Assembly: GCF_001591345.1 (NCBI RefSeq)
Contig: NZ_BCUS01000030.1
Coordinates: forward strand, 1-59,781
Length of the DNA: 59,781 bases
DNA from: Variovorax boronicumulans NBRC 103145
GTDB taxonomy: Bacteria > Pseudomonadota > Gammaproteobacteria > Burkholderiales > Burkholderiaceae_C
Direction of reading: 5' to 3'
The translations under genes and the position numbers were made by a program. The notes beneath the pieces are model-generated. The model was not told where the DNA came from. It made no database searches and saw only the letters and a program-made list of their open reading frames with translations. Below are positions 1 through 8,243 of the stretch, piece by piece (the first letter of the stretch is position 1; each line of letters begins with the position of its first letter).

Positions 1-121
1 GCCCGATGGGCACGATGAAGCGCACCGCACGGGAGGGATAGGCCTCATCGACCTGGGCCTGCGAGAGCGTGGGGACGGCCGCGGCCAGGGCCAGCCACAC
101 GGCACCGATCTTCTTGTTCAT
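1..121 (-). CDS. Bug-family TTT periplasmic receptor, N-terminal fragment
   Basis: This is the amino end of a periplasmic solute-binding protein of the Bug family, the receptors of tripartite tricarboxylate transporters. About 40 codons are visible and the rest lies beyond the left edge. The ATG has AAGGAGA six bases upstream. A Lys-Lys start, an Ala/Leu-rich core and a likely signal-peptidase site after residue 22 are followed by YPSRAVRFIVPIG, the usual first strand of Bug proteins. It is the last visible gene of the minus-strand operon that begins at 6009, 22 bases after the ligase stop, so it probably binds a carboxylate related to that pathway. The ligand cannot be inferred from the fragment. 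Confidence 0.85.
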   Translation of the reverse strand, partial: MNKKIGAVWLALAAAVPTLSQAQVDEAYPSRAVRFIVPIG

Positions 122-143
122 GTCTTGTCTCCTTGGAGGGTCT

Positions 144-1853
144 TCACGTGAGCGCGAGTGCGGCAGCGCGCGCGGCCTGGTCATTCGCGTCCTGCTGCGC
201 CTGCATCTCGCGCCACAGGATCTTTCCGGTCGCGGTCTTGGGCAGGGCCTCGACGAACTCGACCAGGCGCGGAACCTTGTAGGCCGACAGGCGGGTGCGC
301 GCCCATTCCGTCACCGCCTCCGGCGCCAGCGTGCCGCGCGCCACCGGACGCAGCACGACGAAGGCCTTGACGGTCTCGCCGCGGCGCGCATCGAAGGCCG
401 AGATCACGCAGGCCTCCTGCACCGCCGGATGGCCGTACAGCGAGGTCTCGATCTCGGCGGGCCAGATCTTCAGGCCCGCCGCGTTGATCATCCGCTTGAG
501 CCGGTCGGTGACATAGAAATAGCCGTCCTCGTCGTGATGGCCGATGTCGCCGCTGCGCAGGAAGCGCTTGCCGTCGATCTCGATGGTCGCCGCCGCCGTG
601 GCCTCCGGCTGGTTCCAGTAGCCCTCGAACAGGGTGGGCGCGTGGATCACGATTTCCCCGGGGTGCGCGGGCCCCAGTTCCGCGCCCGAGTCCGGATCGA
701 TCACGCGGGCATCGCAGTTGATGTGCGGCACGCCCGCGCACTGGCGCCGCGCCGCGTGGGGTGGGTTGATGTGCGAGGCGCCGCAGGCCTCCGTGAGGCC
801 GTAGCTTTCGATGAAGGACAGCCCCAGCCGTTCCTCGATCTTGCGGATCAGCGCCTCGGGCATGGCCGTGGCGCCGCCATAGAGGCGCCGCAGCGACGAC
901 AGGTCGCGCTGCGCGATGTCGGGCCGCGAGAACACCTCGGCCAGCATCGGCGTGACGGCGCACCAGGCGTACAGGCGCAGCCGCTCGATCAGCTCGACCA
1001 CCGCGTCGCCATCCCAGCGCGACAGCAGCACGACGGTGCGCCCGACGTAGATCGCCAGGTTCATCACGTTCATGCCGGCCAGGTGGCTGGCCGGCAGCAC
1101 CAGCAGCTCGGACTGGTCGGCCTGCTCCGACAGCCACTGCACGCGCTGCAGCGATGCATGGGCAAAGTTGCGGTGCGTCAGCATGGCGCCCTTGGGCTTG
1201 CCGGTGGTGCCCGAGGTGTAGGCCACCACGGCAAGGTCGCCGCCCCCGCCCTGCATCGGGGTCGGCGCGATGCCTGCCGCGAGCGCGCCGGAGAACGTGT
1301 GCAGCCCGGGGCCGGCCAACGGCCGCCGCGCTTCGCGCACGAACTCGGGAATCTCGAGGAAGGGCACATCCTGCGCCCTTCCGGCCAGCTCGCAGACCGC
1401 GCCGACCACGCAGCCGTCCAGGCGGTTGTCGTCGAGCAGGGACTGCGCCCGGTCCATCATGTCCTGCGTGGCGATCAGCACCCGCGCGCCGGAATCGCTG
1501 GCGTAGTAGGCGACCTCCTCGGCGGTGCTCATGGCGTTCATCGCCACCACCACGGCATCGCACCGCAGCACCGCGTAGTAGGCGATGACGAACTGCGGGC
1601 AGTTCTGCATCAGCAGCATCACGCGGTCGCCGCGCCGCACGCCCAGCCGCTGCTGCAGGTAGCCGGCCAGCGCCAGTGCATCCGCATGCAGGCTGCGGTA
1701 GCTGGTCGAGCGGCCGTAGTAGGAGATCGCGACCTTGTCCGGCGCGGCCTCGGCGCTTCTGGCGAGGTGGCTGAACAGGTTGCGATCGGCCACTTCCAGC
1801 GTCTGCGGAACGCCGGCGGGCCAGTGTGCGTAGTGGCGGGTCAACCGTGCCAT
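144..1853 (-). CDS. Acyl-CoA ligase (AMP-forming, FadD-like)
   Basis: A 569-residue member of the ANL superfamily that would activate a carboxylic acid to its CoA thioester through an acyl-adenylate. The ATP-binding loop YTSGTTGKPKG is at residues 212-222, the adenylate motif YGLTEACG at 351-358, the hinge region with SGDIGHHDEDGYFY and DRLKRMINAAG follows near 430-450, and the catalytic-lysine motif PKTATGKI is near 538-545, so all core motifs are intact. The gene lies 25 bases after the SDR gene and 22 bases before a Bug receptor in one operon with a complete set of beta-oxidation enzymes, which suggests it starts that pathway. The family cannot tell a straight-chain from a branched or cyclic acid. 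A fatty-acid or sterol-side-chain ligase is possible. Confidence 0.9.
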   Translation of the reverse strand: MARLTRHYAHWPAGVPQTLEVADRNLFSHLARSAEAAPDKVAISYYGRSTSYRSLHADALALAGYLQQRLGVRRGDRVMLLMQNCPQFVIAYYAVLRCDAVVVAMNAMSTAEEVAYYASDSGARVLIATQDMMDRAQSLLDDNRLDGCVVGAVCELAGRAQDVPFLEIPEFVREARRPLAGPGLHTFSGALAAGIAPTPMQGGGGDLAVVAYTSGTTGKPKGAMLTHRNFAHASLQRVQWLSEQADQSELLVLPASHLAGMNVMNLAIYVGRTVVLLSRWDGDAVVELIERLRLYAWCAVTPMLAEVFSRPDIAQRDLSSLRRLYGGATAMPEALIRKIEERLGLSFIESYGLTEACGASHINPPHAARRQCAGVPHINCDARVIDPDSGAELGPAHPGEIVIHAPTLFEGYWNQPEATAAATIEIDGKRFLRSGDIGHHDEDGYFYVTDRLKRMINAAGLKIWPAEIETSLYGHPAVQEACVISAFDARRGETVKAFVVLRPVARGTLAPEAVTEWARTRLSAYKVPRLVEFVEALPKTATGKILWREMQAQQDANDQAARAAALALT

Positions 1854-1878
1854 GAAAGCTGCCTTGAGGCGTGCCTGG

Positions 1879-2709
1879 CTAGAAACCGCCGCGCCCGCCG
1901 CCGCAGATCAGCGTCTGGCCGGTGACGTAGTTCGACTCCGGAATGCAGAACATGTAGACCGAGCCCGCCGCTTCCTCGGGCGTGCCGGGGCGGCCCAGCG
2001 GAATCTCGCTGCTGGCGCGCTCGATGGTCTCGGGGCGCACGCCGATGCGGATTTCCTTGCCCTCGATCTGGATCGTCTTGGCTTCCTTCACGGGCTGCGT
2101 GAGCCGGGTGGCGATGAAGCCGAAGGCCACGCAGTTCACGTTGACCTTCATGCGGCCCCATTCCTTGGCCAGCGTCTTGGTCATGCCGACCAGGCCCGCC
2201 TTGGCCGCCGAGTAGTTGACCTGTCCCGTGCTGCCCTGCGTGCCCGAGATCGAGGAGATGTTCACCACCTTGCGAAACACCTCCTTGCCGTTCTCGGCCT
2301 CGGCCTTGCTCACTTCGCGAAAGTACGGCTGCGCGGCGCGCAGCACCTGGAACGGCGCCTTCAGGTGGCAGTCCAGGATCGCGTCCCACTGCTCATCGCT
2401 CATCTTCTGGATCACGTTGTCCCAGGTGTAGCCGGCGTTGTTGACGATGATGTCGATGGCGCCGAAGGCGTCGAGCGTCGCCTTGACGAAGTTGGTGCCG
2501 AAGTCCGGCGCGGTCACGCTGCTGGCGAACGCGACGGCCTGGCCGCCGGCGGCGCGGATCTCGGCCACCACCTCTTCGGCCGGTGCGGCGTCGAGGTCGT
2601 TGACCACCACCTTGGCGCCTTCATGGGCGAGCTTCAGCGCGATGCACCGGCCGATGCCGCGTCCTGCGCCGGTGACCATGGCCACTTTGCCTTCGAGATT
2701 TCTGTTCAT
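1879..2709 (-). CDS. SDR-family 3-hydroxyacyl-CoA dehydrogenase
   Basis: A 276-residue short-chain dehydrogenase/reductase. The cofactor loop TGAGRGIG is at residues 13-20, NNAG at 90-93, serines at 152-155 and the catalytic pair Y166-x3-K170, so the active site is complete. The Asp in VVNDLD at the end of the second strand favours NAD(H). The sequence style resembles the dehydrogenase part of peroxisomal multifunctional enzyme 2, and its position directly after two hotdog dehydratase genes suggests it oxidises the 3-hydroxyacyl-CoA they make. It lies 25 bases from each neighbour in operon 1. A generic 3-oxoacyl reductase is the alternative reading. Confidence 0.88.
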   Translation of the reverse strand: MNRNLEGKVAMVTGAGRGIGRCIALKLAHEGAKVVVNDLDAAPAEEVVAEIRAAGGQAVAFASSVTAPDFGTNFVKATLDAFGAIDIIVNNAGYTWDNVIQKMSDEQWDAILDCHLKAPFQVLRAAQPYFREVSKAEAENGKEVFRKVVNISSISGTQGSTGQVNYSAAKAGLVGMTKTLAKEWGRMKVNVNCVAFGFIATRLTQPVKEAKTIQIEGKEIRIGVRPETIERASSEIPLGRPGTPEEAAGSVYMFCIPESNYVTGQTLICGGGRGGF

Positions 2710-2734
2710 GCTTGCTTTCTCCTATGGATGAATT

Positions 2735-3154
2735 TCAAAGGGCGGCCACCACGGCTTCGCCGAGGATCTTCACGTCGCCGTTCTGGTTGGCGCACTGCAC
2801 TTCGACACGCAGGCGCGGCTCGCCTTCGTGCTCGAAGCGCTCGGTCACGCGGCCGGTGCACAGCGGCACGTCGTGCACCTGCGTGATGCCGGTGAAGCGC
2901 ACATGCAGGCGCCGCAGCCGCTCCTGCCCTGCCCAGTTCGTGACCAGCCGTCCCACGTAGGCGGCCGAGAGCATTCCGTGCGCGAACACGTCGTCCAGGC
3001 CGGCGTTGCGGGCGAAGTCGATGTCGATGTGAATCGGGTTGTGATCGCCCGAGGCGCCGGCATACAGCGCCAGCGTGGTGCGGGAGATCGCGGGCAACTG
3101 CAGCGCGGGAATGCTGTCGCCCACCTGCAGGTCTTTCAGTGCCGGGGTCGTCAT
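2735..3154 (-). CDS. MaoC-type (R)-enoyl-CoA hydratase subunit
   Basis: A 139-residue single hotdog-fold protein of the MaoC family. The hydratase motif SGDHNPIHID spans residues 35-44 with the catalytic dyad D37 and H42, followed by FAHGML. I start it at the ATG at 3154 because GGAGG lies nine bases upstream; a TTG 18 bases earlier would put that GGAGG inside the gene. The start lies four bases beyond the stop of the preceding FAS1-like dehydratase gene, so the two are probably translationally coupled. Known bacterial and archaeal counterparts use such paired small hotdog proteins as heteromeric enoyl-CoA hydratases. Here they would hydrate the product of the dehydrogenase at 4870-6009. Confidence 0.87.
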   Translation of the reverse strand: MTTPALKDLQVGDSIPALQLPAISRTTLALYAGASGDHNPIHIDIDFARNAGLDDVFAHGMLSAAYVGRLVTNWAGQERLRRLHVRFTGITQVHDVPLCTGRVTERFEHEGEPRLRVEVQCANQNGDVKILGEAVVAAL

Positions 3155-3158
3155 GTGG

Positions 3159-3611
3159 TCATGCCTCCGCAAGCTGGCGTTGCACGAGGGCCGTGCGCAG
3201 GTCGGCGATGTGCACGCCGTCCTGGTTGGTCACGCGGGTCTGCTTCACCAGGAACTCCAGCGCGCCGCCCTTCTTGTCGTAGACGTCGACGATCTTCGGC
3301 TCGTAGCTGAGGACATCGCCGGCATAGGCCTGCGCGTGGTATTCGTAGCTTTGCTCCGCGTGCAGCAGGCGCTTGAGGTCGATGCGGGCCAGGTCCAGCA
3401 GCGCGCGCGTCTGGAACAGCCGGCCTTCCAGGCACGACAGGAAGGTGGGCGGCACGCGCAGCGCGCGGTGGCCAGCGTCGCGTGCGGCCGACGCATCGAG
3501 GTAGGTGGCATCGGTCTCGCCGATGGCCTGCGCATACGAGCGCACTGCCCCCTCTTCGACGGCGAGGCTGCGCTTGCCGAGGGCGTGGCCGATGAGGTTG
3601 CGGTCGAGCAT
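3159..3611 (-). CDS. FAS1-like / MaoC N-terminal hotdog dehydratase subunit
   Basis: A 150-residue protein of the MaoC N-terminal (FAS1-like dehydratase) family. It starts MLDRNLIGHALGKRS and contains the family-typical stretch around PPTFLSCLEGRLF, with LLHAEQSYEYHAQAYAGD in the second half. It lacks the Asp-x4-His dyad carried by its partner at 2735-3154, which is usual for the structural, substrate-binding half of heteromeric hydratases. GGGAGG stands close before the ATG. It sits 13 bases after the thiolase gene and four bases before the MaoC gene, so a 1:1 complex with MaoC is the natural reading. Direct evidence for the complex is not in the sequence. Confidence 0.82.
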   Translation of the reverse strand: MLDRNLIGHALGKRSLAVEEGAVRSYAQAIGETDATYLDASAARDAGHRALRVPPTFLSCLEGRLFQTRALLDLARIDLKRLLHAEQSYEYHAQAYAGDVLSYEPKIVDVYDKKGGALEFLVKQTRVTNQDGVHIADLRTALVQRQLAEA

Positions 3612-3624
3612 GTCGCCTCCCCGC

Positions 3625-4812
3625 TCAGTTGCGGCCGTACAGCGTCACCACGCAGGCGCCGCCAAGACCCAGGTTGTGCTGCAGCGCGAGCGTCACGCCG
3701 TCCACCTGCCGCTGGTCGGCCGTGCCGCGCAGCTGGTGCGTCAGCTCGTAGCACTGCGCGAGACCCGTTGCGCCCAGCGGATGGCCCTTGGACAACAGGC
3801 CGCCCGACGGGTTGGTCACCACCCGCCCGCCGTAGGTGTTGTCGCCGTCCTCGACGAACTTCTCGCCCTCGCCCACCGGGCACAGGCCCAGTGCTTCGTA
3901 GGTCAGCAGTTCGTTCTGGGCAAAGCAGTCGTGCAATTCGCAGACGCGGATGTCCGCGGGGTCGACGCCGGCCTTCTCATAGACCTTGTTCGCCGCCGCC
4001 TGTGCCATGTGGAAGCCGGCGTAGCTGATCATCGAGGGCGGGTCGAAGGACGCGACCGGGTCGGTGGTCATCGCCTGCGCCAGGATCTGCACGTCGCTGC
4101 GCAGGCCGTGCTTCTTCGCGAACTTCTCGGACACGATCAGCGCGGCGGCCGCGCCGCAGGTCGGCGGGCAGGCCATCAGGCGCGTCATCACGCCGGGCCA
4201 CATCACCTTGTCGTTCATCACGTCCTCGGTGCTGAGCACGTTCCTGAAGATCGCCAGCGGGTTGGCGGCAGCATGCCGGCTGGCCTTGGCGCGGATGGCG
4301 GCGAAGGTCTGCATCTTCGTGCCGTACTTCTGCATGTGCTCGCGGCCCGCGCCGCCGAAGGTGCGCAGGGCCTGTGGCAGCTCGGGCACGTCGGCCGTGA
4401 GGTCGCTCACGATGTGCGAGACGCGGGCCCGCGTGCGGGGCCGGTCGTCCCAGTGCGATTTGAGCGCGCCGGCCTGCATCTGCTCGAAGCCCAGTGCCAG
4501 CACGCAGTCGGCGTCGCCCAGCGCGACGGCCTGGCGCGCGAGGTACAGCGCGGTCGAGCCGGTCGAGCAGTTGTTGTTGACGTTGACGACCGGAATGCCG
4601 GTGAGCCCGACTTCATACAGCGCCGTCTGCCCGCAGGTCGAGTCGCCGTACACGTAGCCCACGTACGCCTGCTGCACCAGCTCGTAGCCGATGCCGGCAT
4701 CGGCCAGCGCGCGGCGCACCGCGTCGGCGCCCATGTCGGTGTAGCTCGGGCTCGCGCCAGGCTTGGCAAACGGGATCATGCCGACACCGCCGACCAGGAC
4801 TTTTTCACTCAT
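3625..4812 (-). CDS. SCP-x-type thiolase (lipid-transfer-protein family)
   Basis: A 395-residue thiolase of the sterol-carrier-protein-x branch. It should cleave a 3-ketoacyl-CoA with CoA. The nucleophile is C82 in NNNCSTGS, the HDCF motif that marks this branch is at 294-297, and GHPLGATG at 343-350 supplies the second active-site histidine. In animals and actinobacteria this branch acts on 2-methyl-branched and sterol side-chain 3-ketoacyl-CoAs, where ordinary FadA thiolases are poor. A paralogue of identical length and motif spacing is at 8244-9431. The gene lies 57 bases after the dehydrogenase and 13 bases before the dehydratase pair. The branched-substrate assignment is inference from family and context. 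Confidence 0.88.
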   Translation of the reverse strand: MSEKVLVGGVGMIPFAKPGASPSYTDMGADAVRRALADAGIGYELVQQAYVGYVYGDSTCGQTALYEVGLTGIPVVNVNNNCSTGSTALYLARQAVALGDADCVLALGFEQMQAGALKSHWDDRPRTRARVSHIVSDLTADVPELPQALRTFGGAGREHMQKYGTKMQTFAAIRAKASRHAAANPLAIFRNVLSTEDVMNDKVMWPGVMTRLMACPPTCGAAAALIVSEKFAKKHGLRSDVQILAQAMTTDPVASFDPPSMISYAGFHMAQAAANKVYEKAGVDPADIRVCELHDCFAQNELLTYEALGLCPVGEGEKFVEDGDNTYGGRVVTNPSGGLLSKGHPLGATGLAQCYELTHQLRGTADQRQVDGVTLALQHNLGLGGACVVTLYGRN

Positions 4813-4869
4813 GGTTTCTCCAGTTCAGTAAGGGGGAAGAAGGAAGGAAAGTCGTAGGCAGCGCGGCGC

Positions 4870-6009
4870 CTACAGCTTGCGTGCGATGAGGTCGCGCATG
4901 ACCTCGTTGGCGCCGCCCACCACGCGCGAGACGCGGTAGTCGGTGAAGGCGCGTGCGATGGGGTACTCCAGCATGTAGCCGTAGCCGCCGTGCAGCTGCA
5001 CCATGTCGTCCAGGCACTTCCACAGCGCCTCGGTGGCGTACATCTTGGCGATGGCCGCCTCCTGCACGCTGAGCTTGCGGCGCAGGTGTTCGCCCAGGTA
5101 GTAGTCGACCAAGGTGCGCACGGCCACCGACTGCGCCTTGACGTCGGCCAGCTTGAACTTCGTGTTCTGGAAGTCCCACACGGTCTGGTTGAAGGCGCGG
5201 CGGTCCTTCACGTATTCGAGCGTGAGGCCGAGCAGGCGCTCCAGCGCAACAGCGGCATACAGGGCGATGATCAGGCGCTCCTGTGCCAGCTCCTGCATGA
5301 GGTAGGCGAAGCCCTGGTTCTCTTCGCCCAGGCGATTGGCCACGGGCACGCGCACGTTGTCGAAGAACAGTTCGGCGGTGTCGGCCGCGGGCTGGCCCAC
5401 CTTGTCGAGCTTGCGGCCGCGGCGAAAGCCTGCGCGGTCGGCCTCGACCATGATCAGGCTCACGCCCTTGGCGCCGGCGGCCGGATCGGTCTTGCACACC
5501 AGCAGCACCATGTCGCAGCTCAGGCCGTTGCTGATGAAGATCTTGCTGCCGTTGATAACGTAGTCGTCACCGTCGCGCACGGCGGTGGTGCGGATCGCCT
5601 TCACGTCGGAGCCGCCGCCCGGCTCGGTGATGCCCACCGCCAGGATCTGCTCGCCGCGGCAGATGCCTGGCAGCCATTGCTGTTTCTGCGCTTCGGTGCC
5701 CAGGCGCACGATGTACGGCGCAATGATGTCGGAGTGCAGCGAGAACCCCGCGCCCGACACACCCGCGCGGTGCACCTCTTCGAGCACGACCGCCGCATGG
5801 CCGAAGTCGCCGCCACCGCCGCCGTATTCGGCCGGCACCGTCACGCACAGCAGGCCTTCGCGGCCGGCCTTGAGCCAGGTCTCGCGGTCGATCCGGCCGG
5901 CCTGGTCCCACGCGGCCTGGCGCGGCACGCACTCGCGTTCAAAGAAGCGCTGTGCGCTGGGCCTGAGCATTTCGTGGTCTTCGCGAAAGACCGTGCGATT
6001 CACATCCAC
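4870..6009 (-). CDS. Acyl-CoA dehydrogenase (first gene of operon 1)
   Basis: A 379-residue FAD-dependent acyl-CoA dehydrogenase. The FAD/substrate motif ITEPGGGSD, the segment DDYVINGSKIFISNG and the C-terminal VVGGANEVMRDLIARKL are all present. At the position of the usual catalytic glutamate near the C-terminus the protein has glycine (VGGAN), as in isovaleryl-CoA-type enzymes; the glutamate in LAQERLI in the middle of the chain is the likely base. The start codon is GTG at 6009, chosen because AGAGGAG stands six bases upstream. The gene opens operon 1, below a dyad operator at 6106-6122. It should supply the 2,3-enoyl-CoA for the dehydratase pair in the same operon. Confidence 0.9.
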   Translation of the reverse strand: MDVNRTVFREDHEMLRPSAQRFFERECVPRQAAWDQAGRIDRETWLKAGREGLLCVTVPAEYGGGGGDFGHAAVVLEEVHRAGVSGAGFSLHSDIIAPYIVRLGTEAQKQQWLPGICRGEQILAVGITEPGGGSDVKAIRTTAVRDGDDYVINGSKIFISNGLSCDMVLLVCKTDPAAGAKGVSLIMVEADRAGFRRGRKLDKVGQPAADTAELFFDNVRVPVANRLGEENQGFAYLMQELAQERLIIALYAAVALERLLGLTLEYVKDRRAFNQTVWDFQNTKFKLADVKAQSVAVRTLVDYYLGEHLRRKLSVQEAAIAKMYATEALWKCLDDMVQLHGGYGYMLEYPIARAFTDYRVSRVVGGANEVMRDLIARKL

Positions 6010-6077
6010 TGGGAGCTCCTCTCGATGCGTCTGTTGATGGAACTTCGGCGTTGGGGAAACCGGTCGCCTTGGGGTTC

Positions 6078-6123
6078 ATGATCGCCACTCGCAGCGCAAG
6101 ATTCACTAGCCGTAATGGCGAGT
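6078..6123 (-). promoter_or_regulatory. Promoter of operon 1 with LuxR-type dyad
   Basis: A dyad CTAGCC-N5-GGCGAG (6106-6122, one mismatch between arms) precedes a -10-like GATCAT at 6078-6083 by 21 bases counted from GTG to ATCAT. The same arrangement occurs before operon 2 at 12934-12978. If GATCAT is the -10 element, the dyad centre lies near -43 and takes the place of a -35 box, as in class II LuxR-family activation. I infer the regulator is the LAL protein at 12986-15766. The predicted leader is about 60 bases. Confidence 0.6.
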
Positions 6124-6135
6124 CGGCGCACGCAT

Positions 6136-7107
6136 TCAGTCCATCTTTGCCCCGGAGATCCGCACGAGCTTCTCGATGACCGGCCCGCTGGCTTCGAAGC
6201 CCTCGCGCGCTTCCCTGGCGCTGTTGCCAACGCCGATCAGGCCGAAGACCTGGAACCGCGCCCTGAGCTGCACGGTTTGAATGGCCGCCCTCGCCTCCTT
6301 CTCCAGGCGGGCGAGCACGGGCGCCGGGGTGCCCGCGGCCACCATCATGGTCAGCCCGCCGATGATCTTGAACTCCGGGTCGCGAAAGCCGGCCTCGATC
6401 AGCGTCGGCACGCTCGGCAGGTCGTCGAGCCGCTGCTCGCCCACCACGGCCAGCGGCCGCAGCTGGCCGCTCGCGAAGTGCGGCGACAGGGAGCCGGCCG
6501 TGGCGAAGGCCCATGGGATGTGGCCGCCGATGAGGTCCTGAATCATGGGCGCCTCGCCCTTGTAGGGCACATGCGACATGCCGAGTTGCCGTGATTCGCC
6601 GAGGTAGGAACTCATCAGGTGCCCGGACGAGCCCACCCCATAGGAGCCGTAGCTGACCTTGCCTTTGTTGGACCTGGCCCATGCAATGAACTCCGTCATG
6701 TTCCTGGCAGGCACATCCTTGTGCACCGCCAGCACCAGGCTCGCATCGCAGATGTGCGTCACGAACGCGAGGTCCCGGCGCACGTCGTAGGGCACCTTCG
6801 AGAACGTGTGGTGCGCGTAGTAGATGGGCGTGGTGTGCGTCACCAGCAGCGTGTAGCCATCGGCAGGCGCGCGCGCCACGAGCTGCGTGGCCAGCATGCC
6901 CGACGCGCCGGGCTTGTTGTCGACGACGATGATCTGCCCCAGCGCCTTGCCCATCGCGTCGGCCAGCGAGCGTGCAATGGCATCCGACGCGCCGCCGGCC
7001 GGCGCGGGCACAACCATGGTGATGGAACGGGTCGGAAAGCCCTGGGCGAAGCCCGGAGCGCTGCACGCCAGGGCGGCGGCGAGCACGAAGGTCTGGATGC
7101 GGTTCAT
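6136..7107 (-). CDS. Bug-family TTT periplasmic receptor
   Basis: A 323-residue periplasmic binding protein. The signal peptide ends near ACSAPGFAQG, followed by FPTRSITMVVPAPAGGASD, the strand-loop that grips a carboxylate in Bug proteins, then VVDNKPGASGMLA, ADGYTLLVTH and the second ligand loop VSYGSYGVGSSGHL. Length and motif order are typical. GAGGAA lies before the ATG. It is the last gene of operon 2, 77 bases after another Bug gene. No TctA or TctB membrane subunit is in the window, so it must pair with a permease elsewhere or act as a sensor or orphan receptor. Ligand unknown; a carboxylate is expected for the family. Confidence 0.9.
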   Translation of the reverse strand: MNRIQTFVLAAALACSAPGFAQGFPTRSITMVVPAPAGGASDAIARSLADAMGKALGQIIVVDNKPGASGMLATQLVARAPADGYTLLVTHTTPIYYAHHTFSKVPYDVRRDLAFVTHICDASLVLAVHKDVPARNMTEFIAWARSNKGKVSYGSYGVGSSGHLMSSYLGESRQLGMSHVPYKGEAPMIQDLIGGHIPWAFATAGSLSPHFASGQLRPLAVVGEQRLDDLPSVPTLIEAGFRDPEFKIIGGLTMMVAAGTPAPVLARLEKEARAAIQTVQLRARFQVFGLIGVGNSAREAREGFEASGPVIEKLVRISGAKMD

Positions 7108-7184
7108 GGCGGGTTCCTCGCCGGACGCACGGTCCGGACAGATGGCAAGACGGACAGGTCGAACGCGAAAGGGCCGCCGGCGTG

Positions 7185-8186
7185 CTACTCCGGCTGAAGG
7201 CCCGTGGTCGTGATGTAGTGCTTCCAGCGCGCCTGGTCTTCGCGGATGGCCTTCGTGAACTCAGCCGAGGCCGCCGGGTAGGCCGCCGTGCCGCGCCGCG
7301 CGAAATGCGCCTGGGCTTCAGGCGACGCGACGAACTCCACGGCCAGCAGCGAGAGCTTGTCCACGATGGGCCGCGGCGTGCCGGCCGGCGCGAACAGGCC
7401 CAGCCAGCTCGTCAGGGTGGCATCGCCCAGGCCCAGCTCGCCCAGCGTGGGTACATCGGGCAGCGCCGCAACGCGCACCGGGCTCGACACCGCCAGTGCC
7501 CGGAGCTTGCCGCCTTCCACCTGCGGCACGGCCTGCGACACCTCCAGCATCGCGTAGTCGATGGTGCCGGCGAGCAGGTCGGGCAGCATGCCCGACGAAC
7601 TCTTGTAGGGCACGTCCAGCGCCTGGACCTTCGCCAGGCCGTTGATCGCCGCGGTCATGACCTTGTAGCCCGATGTGCTGGTGCCATAGCTGAGCTTTCC
7701 GGGATGGGCGCGCGCGGCCGCCAGCAAGGCGTCCAGGCTGCGGTACGGCGACGTGGCCGGCACCGTCACCACGATGGGGACCACGGACATGCGCGCGATC
7801 GGCAGCAAATCCTTGTTCGCGTCGTAGGGCAGGCTCTTGAACATGTAGGGGTTGGCGGCCACGGCGCTGGCCACCGCCAGCAGCAGCGTGTAGCCGTCGG
7901 GCGCCGCCTTGGCCACGTGGTCCGACGCCAGGATGCTGTTGGCGCCAGGCCGGTTCTCCACATAGAACGACTTGCCGGTCTTGTCGCTGAGGTACTTGGC
8001 GGCCAGCCGGGTGAAGTCGTCGACCCCGGTGCCCGCGCCGCTGACCGACACGATGCGCACCGGCCGGTCGGGGTAGGCCGCGGGCTGCGCCGTCGCCGAT
8101 GCGGCAAGGCCCAGCAAGGCCCCCCACAGGCTGAGCCGCAGGACCCGCCGGTGCAGGGTGGTGGCATCTTGCGAGTGCGTGAACAT
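7185..8186 (-). CDS. Bug-family TTT periplasmic receptor
   Basis: A 333-residue Bug receptor with a signal peptide ending near ASATAQPA. YPDRPVRIVSVSGAGTGVDD replaces the more usual Pro-x-x-Ala-Gly-Gly loop with an S-G-A-G-T-G version, so its ligand pocket may differ from its neighbour. VENRPGANSILA, PDGYTLLLA and LSYGTSTSGYKVM follow in the normal order. AGGAGA is seven bases before the ATG. It lies 57 bases after the operon 2 thiolase and 77 bases before the next Bug gene. Tandem receptors with different pockets suggest several related acids are captured. No permease genes are nearby. Confidence 0.9.
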   Translation of the reverse strand: MFTHSQDATTLHRRVLRLSLWGALLGLAASATAQPAAYPDRPVRIVSVSGAGTGVDDFTRLAAKYLSDKTGKSFYVENRPGANSILASDHVAKAAPDGYTLLLAVASAVAANPYMFKSLPYDANKDLLPIARMSVVPIVVTVPATSPYRSLDALLAAARAHPGKLSYGTSTSGYKVMTAAINGLAKVQALDVPYKSSSGMLPDLLAGTIDYAMLEVSQAVPQVEGGKLRALAVSSPVRVAALPDVPTLGELGLGDATLTSWLGLFAPAGTPRPIVDKLSLLAVEFVASPEAQAHFARRGTAAYPAASAEFTKAIREDQARWKHYITTTGLQPE

Positions 8187-8243
8187 GGTCTTGTCTCCTG
8201 GTGAAAGTCGGAAAGCCGCAACGACGGGAACCGTCTGAAAAAC

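Noticed and set aside
69..1925. Plus-strand open frame opposite the first acyl-CoA ligase, and similar ones opposite 1852-2886 and 10566-12965
   Set aside because: Arg/His/Gln-rich composition and full overlap with genes that have complete catalytic motifs.
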